A stretch of DNA of 42,527 nt from an uncultured Eggerthella sp. (GTDB lineage: Bacteria > Actinomycetota > Coriobacteriia > Coriobacteriales > Eggerthellaceae), in NCBI GenBank assembly GCA_959607715.1, contig CAUHNN010000016.1:1-42527 (forward strand), in the 5' to 3' direction. The position numbers and the translations under genes were made by a program. Under the pieces are notes generated by a model. The model saw only the letters and a program-made list of their open reading frames with translations, did no database searches and was not told the origin of the DNA. Shown here in pieces: positions 1 through 8,883 of the stretch. Numbering within the stretch: the stretch's first letter is position 1; every line of letters starts with the position of its first letter.

Positions 1-2
1 GG

Positions 3-415
3 ATTGTCGCGGATACGGATCAGGTTGTTAAGACGCGGTGGTTTTGACGCTTACCATGGGCAAAGCGGGATTCGTGCTCCATAAGGCCGCCGTGCTAACC
101 AATGAAAACGGAGACAATCACCTCTACATCTAGGTGGAGAACACCACGGATAAGGTCCAGACCTTCATCATCAAAGATAAGCTCGCCATCAACGGAACGG
201 ACGTTTACGATTCATACATCATCTGCAGCGACACGATCGCGCCAGGCAAGAAATGCTTGGTCGAGGTGAATCTCGACAACTATGTCGACTCCACAGACGT
301 CAAGGAATCGAATGTGGATATGGGCAACATCACCGAGGTCACCTTTAAGGCCGCAGGTATCGACGGCAAGGAAAATACCGTCATGAAACCGACCTCTTTC
401 ACCCTCTCGTTCTAG
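3..415 (+). pseudogene. Decayed secreted-protein-like gene, left end outside window
   Basis: The frame from ATG 56 reads MGKAGFVLHKAAVL... up to an in-frame TAG at 131-133. It then continues in the same frame from GTG 134 to TAG 413-415 with protein-like sequence (VENTTDKVQTFIIKDKLAING, then APGKKC). Upstream, bases 3-35 read IVADTDQVVKT in another frame that stops at 45-47, while DAVVLTLTMG joins in the ATG frame. This suggests a frameshift near 30-40 plus a nonsense codon. The 'V.INGT......IAPGKK' pattern resembles the C-terminal beta-rich domain (DUF4352/DUF5067-like) of exported proteins in Gram-positive gut bacteria; that is inferred from pattern only. There is no convincing ribosome binding site before GTG 134, so a 93-residue gene starting there is less likely than a broken longer gene. 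Confidence 0.5.
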
Positions 416-442
416 GGAGCCCTCTCCCCTTTTCTTCGCAAA

Positions 443-474
443 GCGCCCTCGTCGCACCCAAGCGGCGAGGGCGC
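443..474 (+). terminator. GC-rich hairpin after the broken gene
   Basis: Arms 443-455 (GCGCCCTCGTCGC) and 462-474 (GCGGCGAGGGCGC) pair over 13 positions with one G-U wobble and a 6-base loop. There is no T-run after it, so it may be a weak terminator or a structured 3' end. It follows the plus-strand stop at 415 by 27 bases. Confidence 0.45.
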
Positions 475-653
475 TCCTGCATGATAAGGCCCTATGCTTT
501 ATCTGCGCCTTCCACTCAAGCGCGAAACAACGAAGGCTGCACCGGAGGCAACGCCAAAGAAAGGGGGATGGATAAATTGCGCTTCGTTAGGGCTCCTCAA
601 ACCTCGAGTCGCATGTGCGCATCAATGATATAGGCTCCCGCCACGCATCGCTT

Positions 654-682
654 AAAAAAGAGAGACCCCGAAGGGTCTCTCT
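654..682 (-). terminator. Rho-independent terminator of ppdK
   Basis: A perfect 10-bp stem (659-668 with 673-682) closes a loop that reads TTCG on the minus strand. It is followed on that strand by a run of six T (plus-strand A654-A659, the last of which also pairs in the stem). It lies 37 bases downstream of the ppdK stop. Confidence 0.9.
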
Positions 683-718
683 CTGATCGCTGAGGATCGA
701 CGGATGCGAAAGCCGTGA

Positions 719-3439
719 TTACATGTCGGCCAATGCAGCCTGAGCAGCAGCAAGACGTGCCAGAGGTACGCGATACGGAGAGCAGCTGACGTAATCGAGG
801 CCTATACCGTAGAAAGTCTTGACGGAATCGGGATCGCCGCCATGCTCGCCGCAAACGCCGCAGACCAGATCAGGGTTGCCCTGATGACCGAGCTCGACGC
901 CCATCTTGACCAGCTTAGCAACGCCGGGATCAACCGTGGCGAAAGGGTTGTAAGGCAGGATACGCTCAGCGAGGTACTGCGGGACGAACTCCGCCTCGAC
1001 GTCGTCGCGAGAGAAGCCGAACGTGGTCTGAGTAAGGTCGTTGGTGCCGAAGCTGAAGAAGTCGGCCTGGGCGGCGATTTCGTCAGCGGTGACGGCAGCG
1101 CGAGGAAGCTCGATCATGGTGCCGACCGGGATGTCGAGTTCGACGCCGGCCTCAGCAGCAACTTCGGCGATGATCTGCTCAGCGAGCGTGCGGAGCTTCT
1201 CGAGCTCGGGAACGACGGAGACGAGCGGAATCATGATCTCGGGCTTGGGATCGAAGCCTTCCTTCTTCAGCTGAGCAGCAGCCGTTGCGATAGCGCGGAC
1301 CTGCATCGTGGGAAGAATGGGGTACATGATGGCAAGGCGGCAACCGCGAAGGCCGAGCATCGGGTTCTGTTCGCTCATGCCGTCGATCTGCTCCATGAGG
1401 TTACGCTTCTTCTCGATGACGCCGGCATCGCCGCCGGTAGCCTCGAGGCGGGCGATCTCAACGTCGAGGGCGCGGGGGCTCTCGAGGAACTCATGCAGCG
1501 GAGGATCGAGCAGGCGAACGATGACCGGCAGGCCATCCATGGCCTTGAACATACCGAGGAAGTCACCGGTCTGGGCCTTGAACAGGTCGGCAACGGCCTG
1601 CTCGCGAACGGCTTCGTCCTCGTTGAGGATGAAGGTCTGGATGATCTGCTTGCGATCGCCGAGGAACATGTGCTCGGTGCGACACAAGCCGATGCCCTGG
1701 GCACCGAACTTGCGGGCAAGCTCAGCGTCCTCGGGATTGTCGGCGTTGGCGCGAACGCCCATGGTGCGGAACTCGTCGGCCCACTCGAGAATGGTATCGA
1801 GATCGCCTGCCAGTTCCGGCTGAACGAGCTCGACAGCGCCCAGGACAACGATACCGGTAGTGCCGTCGAGGGAGATGAGGTCGCCCTCTTCGATGACGAT
1901 GTCGGTGCCGGTAAGCGTGGCCTTCTTGGCCTCAGCGTCGATCTTCAGAGCGTCGACGCCGCAGACGCAAGGAGCGCCCATGCCGCGGGCGATGACAGCA
2001 GCATGAGAGGTCTTGCCACCGTGAGAGGTCAAAATACCCTCAGCGGCGATCATGCCGGCGAGGTCGTCGGGAGTGGTTTCCCAGCGGACGAGAACGGTCT
2101 TGCGACCCTGCTTCGCGGCCTCGACGGCAGCCTCGGCGGAGAAGACGGCTTCACCGACGGCAGCACCGGGGGAAGCGTTCAGGCCCTTGGCGATAACGTC
2201 GTAATCGGCGTTCGCGTCGAACTGAGGATGGAGAAGCTGGTCGAGCTGTTCGGGATCGACGCGCTGGACGGCCTCCTCCTTGGTGATGAGGCCCTCCTTC
2301 TCCATCTCGATGGCGATGTGAAGGGCAGCGGCAGCGGTACGCTTGCCGACGCGGGTCTGGAGCATCCAGAGCTTGCCCTGCTCGATGGTGAACTCGATGT
2401 CGCACATGTCGCGGAAGTGGTTCTCAAGGATGGTGAAGACCTCCTCGAGTTCACGACCGGCCTCTTCGAGACCCTCGACGTGCTTGAGGTCGGCGATGGG
2501 GCTGGTGTTGCGGATGCCGGCGACGACGTCTTCGCCCTGTGCGTTGACCAGGTAGTCGCCGTAGAATTCCTTTTCGCCGTTGGCGGGGTTACGGGTGAAC
2601 GCAACGCCGGTAGCGGACGTGTTGCCCTTGTTGCCGAAGATCATCGACTGGACGTTGACGGCGGTGCCCAAATCGTCGGAGATCTTGTTCTGCTTGCGGT
2701 AGAGAATGGCGCGCGGGTTGTTCCAGCTGCCGAAGACGGCCTCGATGGCGAGGCGGAGCTGGACATCGGGGCTCTGCGGGAAAGCGACCTTGCCGTCGAC
2801 GACCAGGGAGGGGTACTCCTCTGCGGATACGTTTTCGGAGAAGATGCCCTTGAAGGTCTCGACGAGCTCCTGCAGGTCCTCAGCGGTGAGGTCGGTGTCG
2901 GACTCGACCTTGCGGTCGCGCTTCATCATGTTGATGGCGTTTTCGAACAGATCGCCATCGAGGTTCATGACGACGTTGGAGAACATCTGGATGAAGCGAC
3001 GGTAGGAGTCCCACGCGAAGCGGGGATTCTCGGTCTGCTTGATCAGACCGTTAATGGACTGGTCGTTGAGGCCGAGGTTGAGGACGGTGTCCATCATGCC
3101 GGGCATCGACATAGGAGCGCCGGAACGGACGGAGACGAGCAGCGGATCTTCAGCATCGCCGATCTTCTTGCCGATACGTGCCTCGAGGTCTTCGCGGTAC
3201 TCTTCAATGGTGTCAAGAACGCCTTCGGGCCAGGTGTTGTTGGAGTTCGCGTACTCCATGCACGTCTGGCAGGAAATCGTGAATCCGGGAGGAACCGGAA
3301 GGCCGATATTGGCCATCTCCGCAAGGTTGGCACCCTTGCCGCCGAGGATAGCCTTCATGTTGGTGTTACCCTCGGTAACGTTCTTCCCATTTGCGTCTTT
3401 GCCGAAAGCGTAGACGCGCTTCAGTTGGTCAGTCACCAT
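719..3439 (-). CDS. ppdK: Pyruvate, phosphate dikinase
   Basis: This enzyme interconverts pyruvate, ATP and phosphate with phosphoenolpyruvate, AMP and pyrophosphate in cytosolic central metabolism. The 906-residue protein has the usual full length. The N-terminal ATP-grasp part opens with GGKGANLAEM (about 33-42). The swivelling phosphohistidine domain carries GGKTSHAAV with catalytic His479. The C-terminal PEP/pyruvate barrel carries the CGEHGGDP motif with the catalytic Cys at about 863. Thr477, two residues before the catalytic His, is the position phosphorylated by the PPDK regulatory protein in this family, and that regulator is the adjacent upstream gene. The start ATG at 3439 has AAGGAG just upstream. 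A strong terminator follows. No long reading frame on the other strand here is credible. Confidence 0.97.
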   Translation of the reverse strand: MVTDQLKRVYAFGKDANGKNVTEGNTNMKAILGGKGANLAEMANIGLPVPPGFTISCQTCMEYANSNNTWPEGVLDTIEEYREDLEARIGKKIGDAEDPLLVSVRSGAPMSMPGMMDTVLNLGLNDQSINGLIKQTENPRFAWDSYRRFIQMFSNVVMNLDGDLFENAINMMKRDRKVESDTDLTAEDLQELVETFKGIFSENVSAEEYPSLVVDGKVAFPQSPDVQLRLAIEAVFGSWNNPRAILYRKQNKISDDLGTAVNVQSMIFGNKGNTSATGVAFTRNPANGEKEFYGDYLVNAQGEDVVAGIRNTSPIADLKHVEGLEEAGRELEEVFTILENHFRDMCDIEFTIEQGKLWMLQTRVGKRTAAAALHIAIEMEKEGLITKEEAVQRVDPEQLDQLLHPQFDANADYDVIAKGLNASPGAAVGEAVFSAEAAVEAAKQGRKTVLVRWETTPDDLAGMIAAEGILTSHGGKTSHAAVIARGMGAPCVCGVDALKIDAEAKKATLTGTDIVIEEGDLISLDGTTGIVVLGAVELVQPELAGDLDTILEWADEFRTMGVRANADNPEDAELARKFGAQGIGLCRTEHMFLGDRKQIIQTFILNEDEAVREQAVADLFKAQTGDFLGMFKAMDGLPVIVRLLDPPLHEFLESPRALDVEIARLEATGGDAGVIEKKRNLMEQIDGMSEQNPMLGLRGCRLAIMYPILPTMQVRAIATAAAQLKKEGFDPKPEIMIPLVSVVPELEKLRTLAEQIIAEVAAEAGVELDIPVGTMIELPRAAVTADEIAAQADFFSFGTNDLTQTTFGFSRDDVEAEFVPQYLAERILPYNPFATVDPGVAKLVKMGVELGHQGNPDLVCGVCGEHGGDPDSVKTFYGIGLDYVSCSPYRVPLARLAAAQAALADM

Positions 3440-3488
3440 ACTCTCCTTAGCTTAATTTTCACTAACCCATCGGGACGTCGAGCAAACG

Positions 3489-4364
3489 CTAAAACGTCTG
3501 AGGATGAGCGTTCTCATAATAACGCAAAATCTCTTGCGACGTTTCCTCGATAGCCCTGTTATCGGTGCGGACGACGATGCACCCGAGCTTTCGCATGAGG
3601 GCACGCGCCTTCTCGAGATCCTGATAGACGCACTCGAGATCCGCATATGATGGAGCTACGTTGTTTGCCGTTCCCAAACGGCGTTTACGTATATCTGCAA
3701 GGATCTCAGCCGAGATGATCAATCCGAATAATCTCGTAGGATCCACATCGAATATCTCCTTGGGCGGTTCGCTCTGGGGGTCGAGCGGCACATTTGCTAC
3801 GCGATACCCGAGCTGGGAGAGGTAAATCGACAAGGGCGTCTTCGACGTACGCGACACGCCGATAAGGACGATATCGGCTTCGGTGAGGTCCTGGGGATTG
3901 CGGCCATCGTCGTGCGAAATGGTGAATTCCATTGCGTCGATGCGACGGAAATAGTACTCGTTGACGGAATGGAGGCTGCCCGGCGCGCCCATCGGCTCGC
4001 GGCCCGTCGCGGCGGACAAGGCGCCGACGGCATCGCCCATCAAGTCAACGGCGATCAAGTCAGCGGAGTTCTCGACGACGAATTGAGCCATGCACATCCT
4101 GAGCCGAGGCGATACGAGCGTGTGGAATAAGACGACCGGGGTCTTTCCGCTCGAGCGATGCATCTCGAGATGGGCTTCGAGTTCAGTGAGCATTTCCGCG
4201 CAGGACGATACGCGCGGAAGGATCTCGATGGCGGGATCGTAGATCTCGAACCCCGCCGCGGCGGCGCGGACAACGCTCTGGGCCGTGGCGCCGACCGCGT
4301 CGGACACGACGTGGACGGTGGGGAAATCGCTCGAAGGCTTTCCCTGCGTGATCCATTTCTGCAT
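3489..4364 (-). CDS. ppsR: PPDK regulatory protein (bifunctional kinase/pyrophosphorylase)
   Basis: A DUF299-family protein of 291 residues. Members phosphorylate a Thr next to the catalytic His of pyruvate phosphate dikinase or PEP synthase using ADP, and remove it again with phosphate. The N-terminal VSDAVGATAQS (about 20-30) and the P-loop-like GVSRTSKT (169-176) are the family hallmarks. It sits 49 bp upstream of ppdK on the same strand, so its target is almost certainly that enzyme, giving reversible control of PEP/pyruvate flux. The ATG at 4364 has GGAGG upstream. The symbol ppsR is used here in the broad sense; it could equally be called pdrp. Confidence 0.93.
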   Translation of the reverse strand: MQKWITQGKPSSDFPTVHVVSDAVGATAQSVVRAAAAGFEIYDPAIEILPRVSSCAEMLTELEAHLEMHRSSGKTPVVLFHTLVSPRLRMCMAQFVVENSADLIAVDLMGDAVGALSAATGREPMGAPGSLHSVNEYYFRRIDAMEFTISHDDGRNPQDLTEADIVLIGVSRTSKTPLSIYLSQLGYRVANVPLDPQSEPPKEIFDVDPTRLFGLIISAEILADIRKRRLGTANNVAPSYADLECVYQDLEKARALMRKLGCIVVRTDNRAIEETSQEILRYYENAHPQTF

Positions 4365-4401
4365 GAATGCCCCTCCTCTATCTGAATGGCGACGATACGA
4401 A

Positions 4402-4427
4402 GACGCGGCCCTCGAAGGGGCCGCGTC
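4402..4427 (-). terminator. Hairpin between glyS and ppsR
   Basis: A perfect 10-bp stem (GACGCGGCCC at 4402-4411 with 4418-4427) and a 6-base loop lie 11 bases downstream of the glyS stop. The minus-strand sequence after it has only two T, so termination may be partial, leaving ppsR-ppdK with reduced read-through from the glyQS unit. Confidence 0.5.
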
Positions 4428-4438
4428 GATGGTCAGCG

Positions 4439-6520
4439 TTACTTGGAAAGAAGCGAGAAATCCGCGACATGGGTGAACACCCCGACGAAGCCGTTGAGCA
4501 ATCGAAGGCGGTTAACCCTGATCGCCTCGTCTTCGTCCATGACCATGACCTTCTCGAAGAACACGTCGATGGGAGCGCGAAGCTCAGCAAGTCGCGCGAG
4601 CGCTTGAGCGTAATCGCCTTCGGCAAGCGCAGTGGCGACCTGCGATTCAGCCTGGGTCACCGCGCAGGAAAGCGCATGCTCCTCTTCGGTGAGAAGGCCC
4701 TCGTCGACTTCGCAGCCAAGGGAATCGTCGCGCAAGTTGTTGGCGCGGGCATACGCCGTGGCAAGGTCACCGAAGGTGTCGGGCTGCTCGGTGCGGGCCG
4801 CCTCGAGCGCCTTGACGCGGTCGATGAGCTCGACCGGCTCCTGAACCTCGACGGCAAGGACGGCGTCGATGGCATCCGGACGGCTACCGCCGTCGCGCAA
4901 CATCACCTTGGTGCGCGTGATGAAGAAGTCGATGACCTCGGCGCGTACGGAAGCGGCATCGAATTCGATGCCTTCCTCGGCGTAGAGGGAAAGCGCGCGA
5001 TCGATGGCGGAAACGAGCGATACCTCGACAGCGCCCTGCTCGAAGTCGCCGGAGAGCATCGTGACGATGCCGATGGCGCTACGACGAAGGGCGAAGGGGT
5101 CGGACGAGCCAGTGGGACCCTGCCCGATCGCGAACAGGCCGCATACCGTATCGAGCTTGTCAGCGATGGCGACAAGCTTGCCGACCGCCGTCTCAGGCGC
5201 TTCATCGCCGGCGAAACGGGGGCGATAGTGCTGCTCGATGGCCTGAGCGACCTGAGCCGTCTCTCCGCTCGCCTCAGCGTAGTAGGAGCCCATGATGCCC
5301 TGGACGGACGTGAACTCGACGACCGCGCCAGTAACCAAGTCGGCCTTGCACAGATGGGCAGCGCGAACCGCATCGGCCGCATCGACGTCGCCGACGCCGG
5401 CGTCGGCAGCAAGATGGGCGACGAGGGCCTCGATGCGGGCCGTCTTGTCGAGCATGGTGCCGAGTTTTTCCTGGAAGACGACGTCGCCGAGCTGGCCGAC
5501 ATAGGACTCGAGGGGCTGCTTAAGATCTTCGTCGTAGAAGAACTTCGCGTCGAAGAGGCGGGCGCGAACGACGCGTTCATTGCCGTCGACGATAGTCTCG
5601 GCGCATGCAGGGTCGCCGTTGCTCACGACGATGAAGCGATTGGTGAGCGCCCCCGATTCGTCGTAGAGCGGGAAATAGCGCTGGTGCATCAGCATCGCGT
5701 CGACGATGATCTCTTCGGGGACCTTGAGGAAGTCCTCATCGAAGGTCCCGACGAGGACGGTCGGGTACTCAGCGAGGTTGATGACCTCGACGAGCGTCTT
5801 GGGGGGAAGGACGGCGCGGTAGCCCGTTTCGGCTTCCACCGCGGCGACGCCTTCGCGGATGACGGCCTCGCGCTCGGCTTCGGTCGGCACCACGAACGCA
5901 GAGCGAACGGCGTCAACAAGCCCGTCGGCGCTGGCAACCTCGACCGGCTCGGGCGCGAGGAAACGATGACCATGGGTCACGCGGGAAGCGACGACGCCGG
6001 CGAAGGAGAAATCGACGACCTCATCGCCGAAAAGCGCCACGATCCAGCGGATCGGACGCGAGAAGTACTCGCTGACGGTACCCCAACGCTGGGACTTCGG
6101 CCACGAGATGCCGCGAATGATCCCCTCGAGGATGGACGGCAGCAGGGTGCTGACCTCGACGGCAGGCGTGGTGGTCCGCGCGTAGACGTAGCCGTCCTCG
6201 ACGCTCAGATCGGAGGCGTCGAGACCCTTGCCGCGCGCAAAGCCGATGGCGGCCTTGGTGGGGTTGCCATCGGCATCGAAGGCGATCTTGGCCGAAGGAC
6301 CCTTGAAGACCTCGTTCTTTTCCTCGGTGGCCTCAGGGATGCCCTTCACCACGACGATGAGGCGGCGCGGCGAAGAATAGACTTCGACGCCCTGGTGCGG
6401 GATGGCCGCTTCGTCGATGAGCTTCGGAGCGAGGACGGTTAGCTGTTCGGTGGCTGCCTGGAGATCGAATGCAGGGATCTCCTCGACGCCGATCTCGAAG
6501 GCGAGGGTGCGTTCAGCCAT
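4439..6520 (-). CDS. glyS: Glycyl-tRNA synthetase beta subunit
   Basis: Large subunit of the alpha2beta2 glycyl-tRNA synthetase. It binds and helps charge tRNA-Gly together with the alpha subunit encoded just upstream. The 693-residue protein begins with the family signature LAFEIGVEEIPAF. It contains the conserved central MHQRYFPLYD segment, an HD-like stretch (the family motif RAAHLCKADLVTGAV) and a C-terminal anticodon-binding-like region rich in Arg and Ala. The ATG at 6520 overlaps nothing: the glyQ stop lies 2 bp upstream and the ribosome binding site AAGGGGAG is inside the last codons of glyQ, pointing to translational coupling. Length is normal for the family. Confidence 0.97.
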   Translation of the reverse strand: MAERTLAFEIGVEEIPAFDLQAATEQLTVLAPKLIDEAAIPHQGVEVYSSPRRLIVVVKGIPEATEEKNEVFKGPSAKIAFDADGNPTKAAIGFARGKGLDASDLSVEDGYVYARTTTPAVEVSTLLPSILEGIIRGISWPKSQRWGTVSEYFSRPIRWIVALFGDEVVDFSFAGVVASRVTHGHRFLAPEPVEVASADGLVDAVRSAFVVPTEAEREAVIREGVAAVEAETGYRAVLPPKTLVEVINLAEYPTVLVGTFDEDFLKVPEEIIVDAMLMHQRYFPLYDESGALTNRFIVVSNGDPACAETIVDGNERVVRARLFDAKFFYDEDLKQPLESYVGQLGDVVFQEKLGTMLDKTARIEALVAHLAADAGVGDVDAADAVRAAHLCKADLVTGAVVEFTSVQGIMGSYYAEASGETAQVAQAIEQHYRPRFAGDEAPETAVGKLVAIADKLDTVCGLFAIGQGPTGSSDPFALRRSAIGIVTMLSGDFEQGAVEVSLVSAIDRALSLYAEEGIEFDAASVRAEVIDFFITRTKVMLRDGGSRPDAIDAVLAVEVQEPVELIDRVKALEAARTEQPDTFGDLATAYARANNLRDDSLGCEVDEGLLTEEEHALSCAVTQAESQVATALAEGDYAQALARLAELRAPIDVFFEKVMVMDEDEAIRVNRLRLLNGFVGVFTHVADFSLLSK

Positions 6521-6522
6521 TC

Positions 6523-7461
6523 CTACTCCCCTTTCTTCTCGGTGCTCTCGGCAAGGGCTTCCTCGCCGGCGACGTGCTCAAGATACGATGCGCAGCATGC
6601 CTTTGCGATGGTGCGAACGCGCAAGATGTAGGCCATGCGCTCGGTCGCGCTGATCACGCCGCGGGCATCGAGCAGGTTGAAGGCATGAGAGCACTTAAGG
6701 ACGTAATCGTAAGCGGCCAAGGGCAGGCCCGCTTCGAGAGCGCGGGTGCACTCCGCTTCGTAGCGATCGAACTCACCGAACAGCAAGTCGGTGTCGGCCA
6801 CCTCGAAGTTGTAAGCCGAGAACTCACGCTCGTTTTCGAGGAAGACGTCGCCATAGGTGAAGACGGTGCCGTCTGCGCCTCGTGCCCACACGAGGTCGTA
6901 GACGGAGTCGACGCCCTGGATGTACATGGCGAGACGCTCAAGGCCGTAGGTGATTTCCGAGGGAACGGGCTTGCATTCGAATCCGCCTACCTGCTGGAAA
7001 TACGTGAACTGGGTTACCTCCATGCCGTTGAGCCAGACCTCCCAGCCAAGGCCCCAGGCACCGAGCGTCGGGCTTTCCCAGTCGTCCTCGACGAAGCGGA
7101 TGTCGTGCTTCTCCACCTCGATGCCGATAGCGCGCAGGCTCTCCAGGTAAAGGTCCTGGACATTGTCGGGGGAAGGCTTGAGCAGAACCTGAAACTGATA
7201 GTAGTGCTGCAGGCGGTTGGGATTCTCGCCATAGCGTCCGTCGGTGGGACGACGGCAAGGCTGAACATAGGCGGTCTTCCACGTGGAAGGGCCGAGGCTG
7301 CGCAGCGTGGTGGCGGTGTGGAACGTGCCGGCACCGACCTCGTTGTCGTAGGGCTGCATGATAACGCAGCCGAGGTCTGCCCAGTAACGCTGCAAGCGCA
7401 GGATCATGTCCTGGAACGTCAGCGTCGAAGGACAGGCTCCTCCCGTTTCCTGGATAGTCAT
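6523..7461 (-). CDS. glyQ: Glycyl-tRNA synthetase alpha subunit
   Basis: Catalytic class II subunit that forms glycyl-adenylate and charges tRNA-Gly with the beta subunit. At 312 residues it has normal length and starts with the typical LTFQDMILRLQRYWAD. It is followed by EVGAGTFHTATTLRSLG and the class II motif 2 region YVQPCRRPTDGRYGENPN. The ATG at 7461 has AAGGAG in front. The gene lies 33 bp downstream of lepB and 2 bp upstream of glyS. The tail (EKKGE) overlaps the ribosome binding site of glyS. The separate two-gene form is typical of many bacteria, but not of the classical high-GC Actinobacteria with the single-chain enzyme. Confidence 0.97.
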   Translation of the reverse strand: MTIQETGGACPSTLTFQDMILRLQRYWADLGCVIMQPYDNEVGAGTFHTATTLRSLGPSTWKTAYVQPCRRPTDGRYGENPNRLQHYYQFQVLLKPSPDNVQDLYLESLRAIGIEVEKHDIRFVEDDWESPTLGAWGLGWEVWLNGMEVTQFTYFQQVGGFECKPVPSEITYGLERLAMYIQGVDSVYDLVWARGADGTVFTYGDVFLENEREFSAYNFEVADTDLLFGEFDRYEAECTRALEAGLPLAAYDYVLKCSHAFNLLDARGVISATERMAYILRVRTIAKACCASYLEHVAGEEALAESTEKKGE

Positions 7462-7494
7462 AGTGCTCCTTGATCGAGGCGGATAGATGAACGT

Positions 7495-8067
7495 TTAGCT
7501 CAACGTGCCGATGCGCGTGAGCGGCCAATAAGTGAAGACGGCTTTGCCGAAGACGGTATCGACGTCGACCGAGCCGAAGTAACGAGAGTCAGAGGAGTTC
7601 TCGCGGTTGTCCCCCATCACCCATACCTCACCGGCAGGGACCGTGTAGGGATAGTTCAAAGAGACGTTGCCCGCCGTGCGGGAAAGCGGATACGATTCGC
7701 CCGTCGTGTACGGCTCGTTCTGGGCGACGCCGTCGACGTAGAGAACGCCACCAGAGAAGTTGACCGTCTGCCCCTCGGTCGCGACGATGCGCTTGACGAG
7801 CACGCGCGAGGGAACCTGGGGATCGGAGAAAACGACGATGTCGCCGGCTTTCGGCTCGGAGAAGTGGTAGGAAATCTTCTCGGCGAACAGGCGATCGTCG
7901 GTCATGATGGTCGTTTCCATCGAGGCCGACGGCACTTCGAAAGGCTCGATGACGTACTGACGCAAACCCCATGCGGCGACGAGAACCACGGCGACGCAAA
8001 CAACGAAATTGAGGAAGCGGCGTATGATGCCCGGTTGGTGTGAGGAAGCATGGCGCCCGGAATCCAC
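7495..8067 (-). CDS. lepB: Signal peptidase I
   Basis: Membrane-anchored serine protease that removes signal peptides from proteins exported by the Sec pathway. The 190-residue protein has one N-terminal membrane segment (about 18-34). It is followed by PSASMETTI with catalytic Ser49, the KRIVATEGQTV motif with general-base Lys92, and MGDNRENSSDSR near the C-terminus. This is the short Gram-positive form. The start is a GTG at 8067 with AAAGG 8-9 bases upstream; no better in-frame start exists before the membrane segment. The trmD terminator-like hairpin lies between it and trmD, so lepB probably begins a new unit with glyQS. Confidence 0.95.
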   Translation of the reverse strand: MDSGRHASSHQPGIIRRFLNFVVCVAVVLVAAWGLRQYVIEPFEVPSASMETTIMTDDRLFAEKISYHFSEPKAGDIVVFSDPQVPSRVLVKRIVATEGQTVNFSGGVLYVDGVAQNEPYTTGESYPLSRTAGNVSLNYPYTVPAGEVWVMGDNRENSSDSRYFGSVDVDTVFGKAVFTYWPLTRIGTLS

Positions 8068-8120
8068 TGGCTAACCTTTCGTTCGAAATTCAAAGGGTAC
8101 TTGGTCGAATGTTCCCATGA

Positions 8121-8155
8121 TAGAACAAAAGCCCGGACCTCACCTCTCGAGGTCC
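8121..8155 (-). terminator. Hairpin spanning the trmD stop codon
   Basis: GGACCTC (8135-8141) pairs with GAGGTCC (8149-8155). The stem includes the last codons and the TGA of trmD (8140-8142). On the minus strand it is followed by GGGCTTTTGTTCT, an imperfect T-tract. It probably ends the smc-to-trmD transcript, with only modest strength predicted. Confidence 0.55.
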
Positions 8156-8871
8156 AACGATTCCAGGAAATCTTTTTCGGATGCCGACAATCCCGCATCG
8201 TCAAGAAGATCGGGGCGCCATTTCTTCGTGCGGATGAGGCTCTGCTCGCGACGCCATTTGGCGATGTTGGCATGATGGCCCGACAACAGGATATCGGGAA
8301 CCTTCATGCCCCGATACTCGGCCGGACGCGTGTACTGGGGGTACTCGAGCAATCCGTCGTAGAAGCTCTCATCTACCGAGCTTCCCTCGTCGCCCAGCAC
8401 GCCGTCAAGGCGGCGCACAACCGCGTCGATGACGACCATCGACGCGAGCTCACCGCTGGTCAGCACGTAATCCCCCAAGGAAATGACCTTATCGGCGAGG
8501 GTGTAGGCGCGCTCGTCGATGCCCTCGTAATGGCCGCAGATGAAGAACAGATGATCATGCTGGGCAAGCTCGAGGGTCAAGGCCTCGTTGAAGACCTCGC
8601 CCGTAGGAGACAGGAATATGACGTAGGGCTTCTCCTGCGCCTGGGCGAACAACTCGTCGGTAGCCTCGAAAATAGGCTCGCACTTCATGACGAGACCCTG
8701 CCCTCCCCCGTACGGCTCGTCGTCGGTCGTGCGATGGCGATCGTGGGTCCAATCGCGCAAATCATGGGCTTTGAAATCAAGAGCGCCCTTTTCCTGGGCG
8801 CGACGCATAATCGATTCGTTCATGATCGAATCGTAGCAATGCGGAAACACCGAGAGGGTTTCTATTTTCAC
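8140..8871 (-). CDS. trmD: tRNA (guanine37-N1)-methyltransferase
   Basis: SPOUT-family enzyme that methylates G37 next to the anticodon, using S-adenosylmethionine, and helps prevent frameshifting. At 243 residues it shows the family motifs YGGGQGLVMKCEPIFEA (about 54-70) and GDYVLTSGELASMVVIDAVV, the knot region with the catalytic Asp, followed by PQYTRP and LLSGHHANIAKWRR. The start is GTG at 8871 with AGGAG about 10 bases upstream, located 12 bp after the rimM stop. The C-terminal codons form part of a hairpin. It follows rimM, as in many Gram-positive genomes. Confidence 0.97.
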   Translation of the reverse strand: MKIETLSVFPHCYDSIMNESIMRRAQEKGALDFKAHDLRDWTHDRHRTTDDEPYGGGQGLVMKCEPIFEATDELFAQAQEKPYVIFLSPTGEVFNEALTLELAQHDHLFFICGHYEGIDERAYTLADKVISLGDYVLTSGELASMVVIDAVVRRLDGVLGDEGSSVDESFYDGLLEYPQYTRPAEYRGMKVPDILLSGHHANIAKWRREQSLIRTKKWRPDLLDDAGLSASEKDFLESLDLER

Positions 8872-8883
8872 GGGTGGTAGCTC

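Larger units (their letters stand above)
416..718. other. 303-bp intergenic region between convergent genes
   Basis: This stretch separates the broken plus-strand gene from the minus-strand ppdK. It contains a GC-rich hairpin at 443-474 and the ppdK terminator at 654-682. I see no convincing reading frame or promoter in the remainder. Confidence 0.6.

Noticed and set aside
842..3553. A 903-codon open frame on the plus strand opposite ppdK
   Set aside because: It lies exactly over a full-length, motif-rich PPDK; its amino acid composition is driven by the codon bias of the other strand.
4367..6442. A 691-codon open frame on the plus strand opposite glyS
   Set aside because: Shadow of glyS with no recognisable domain or start signal.
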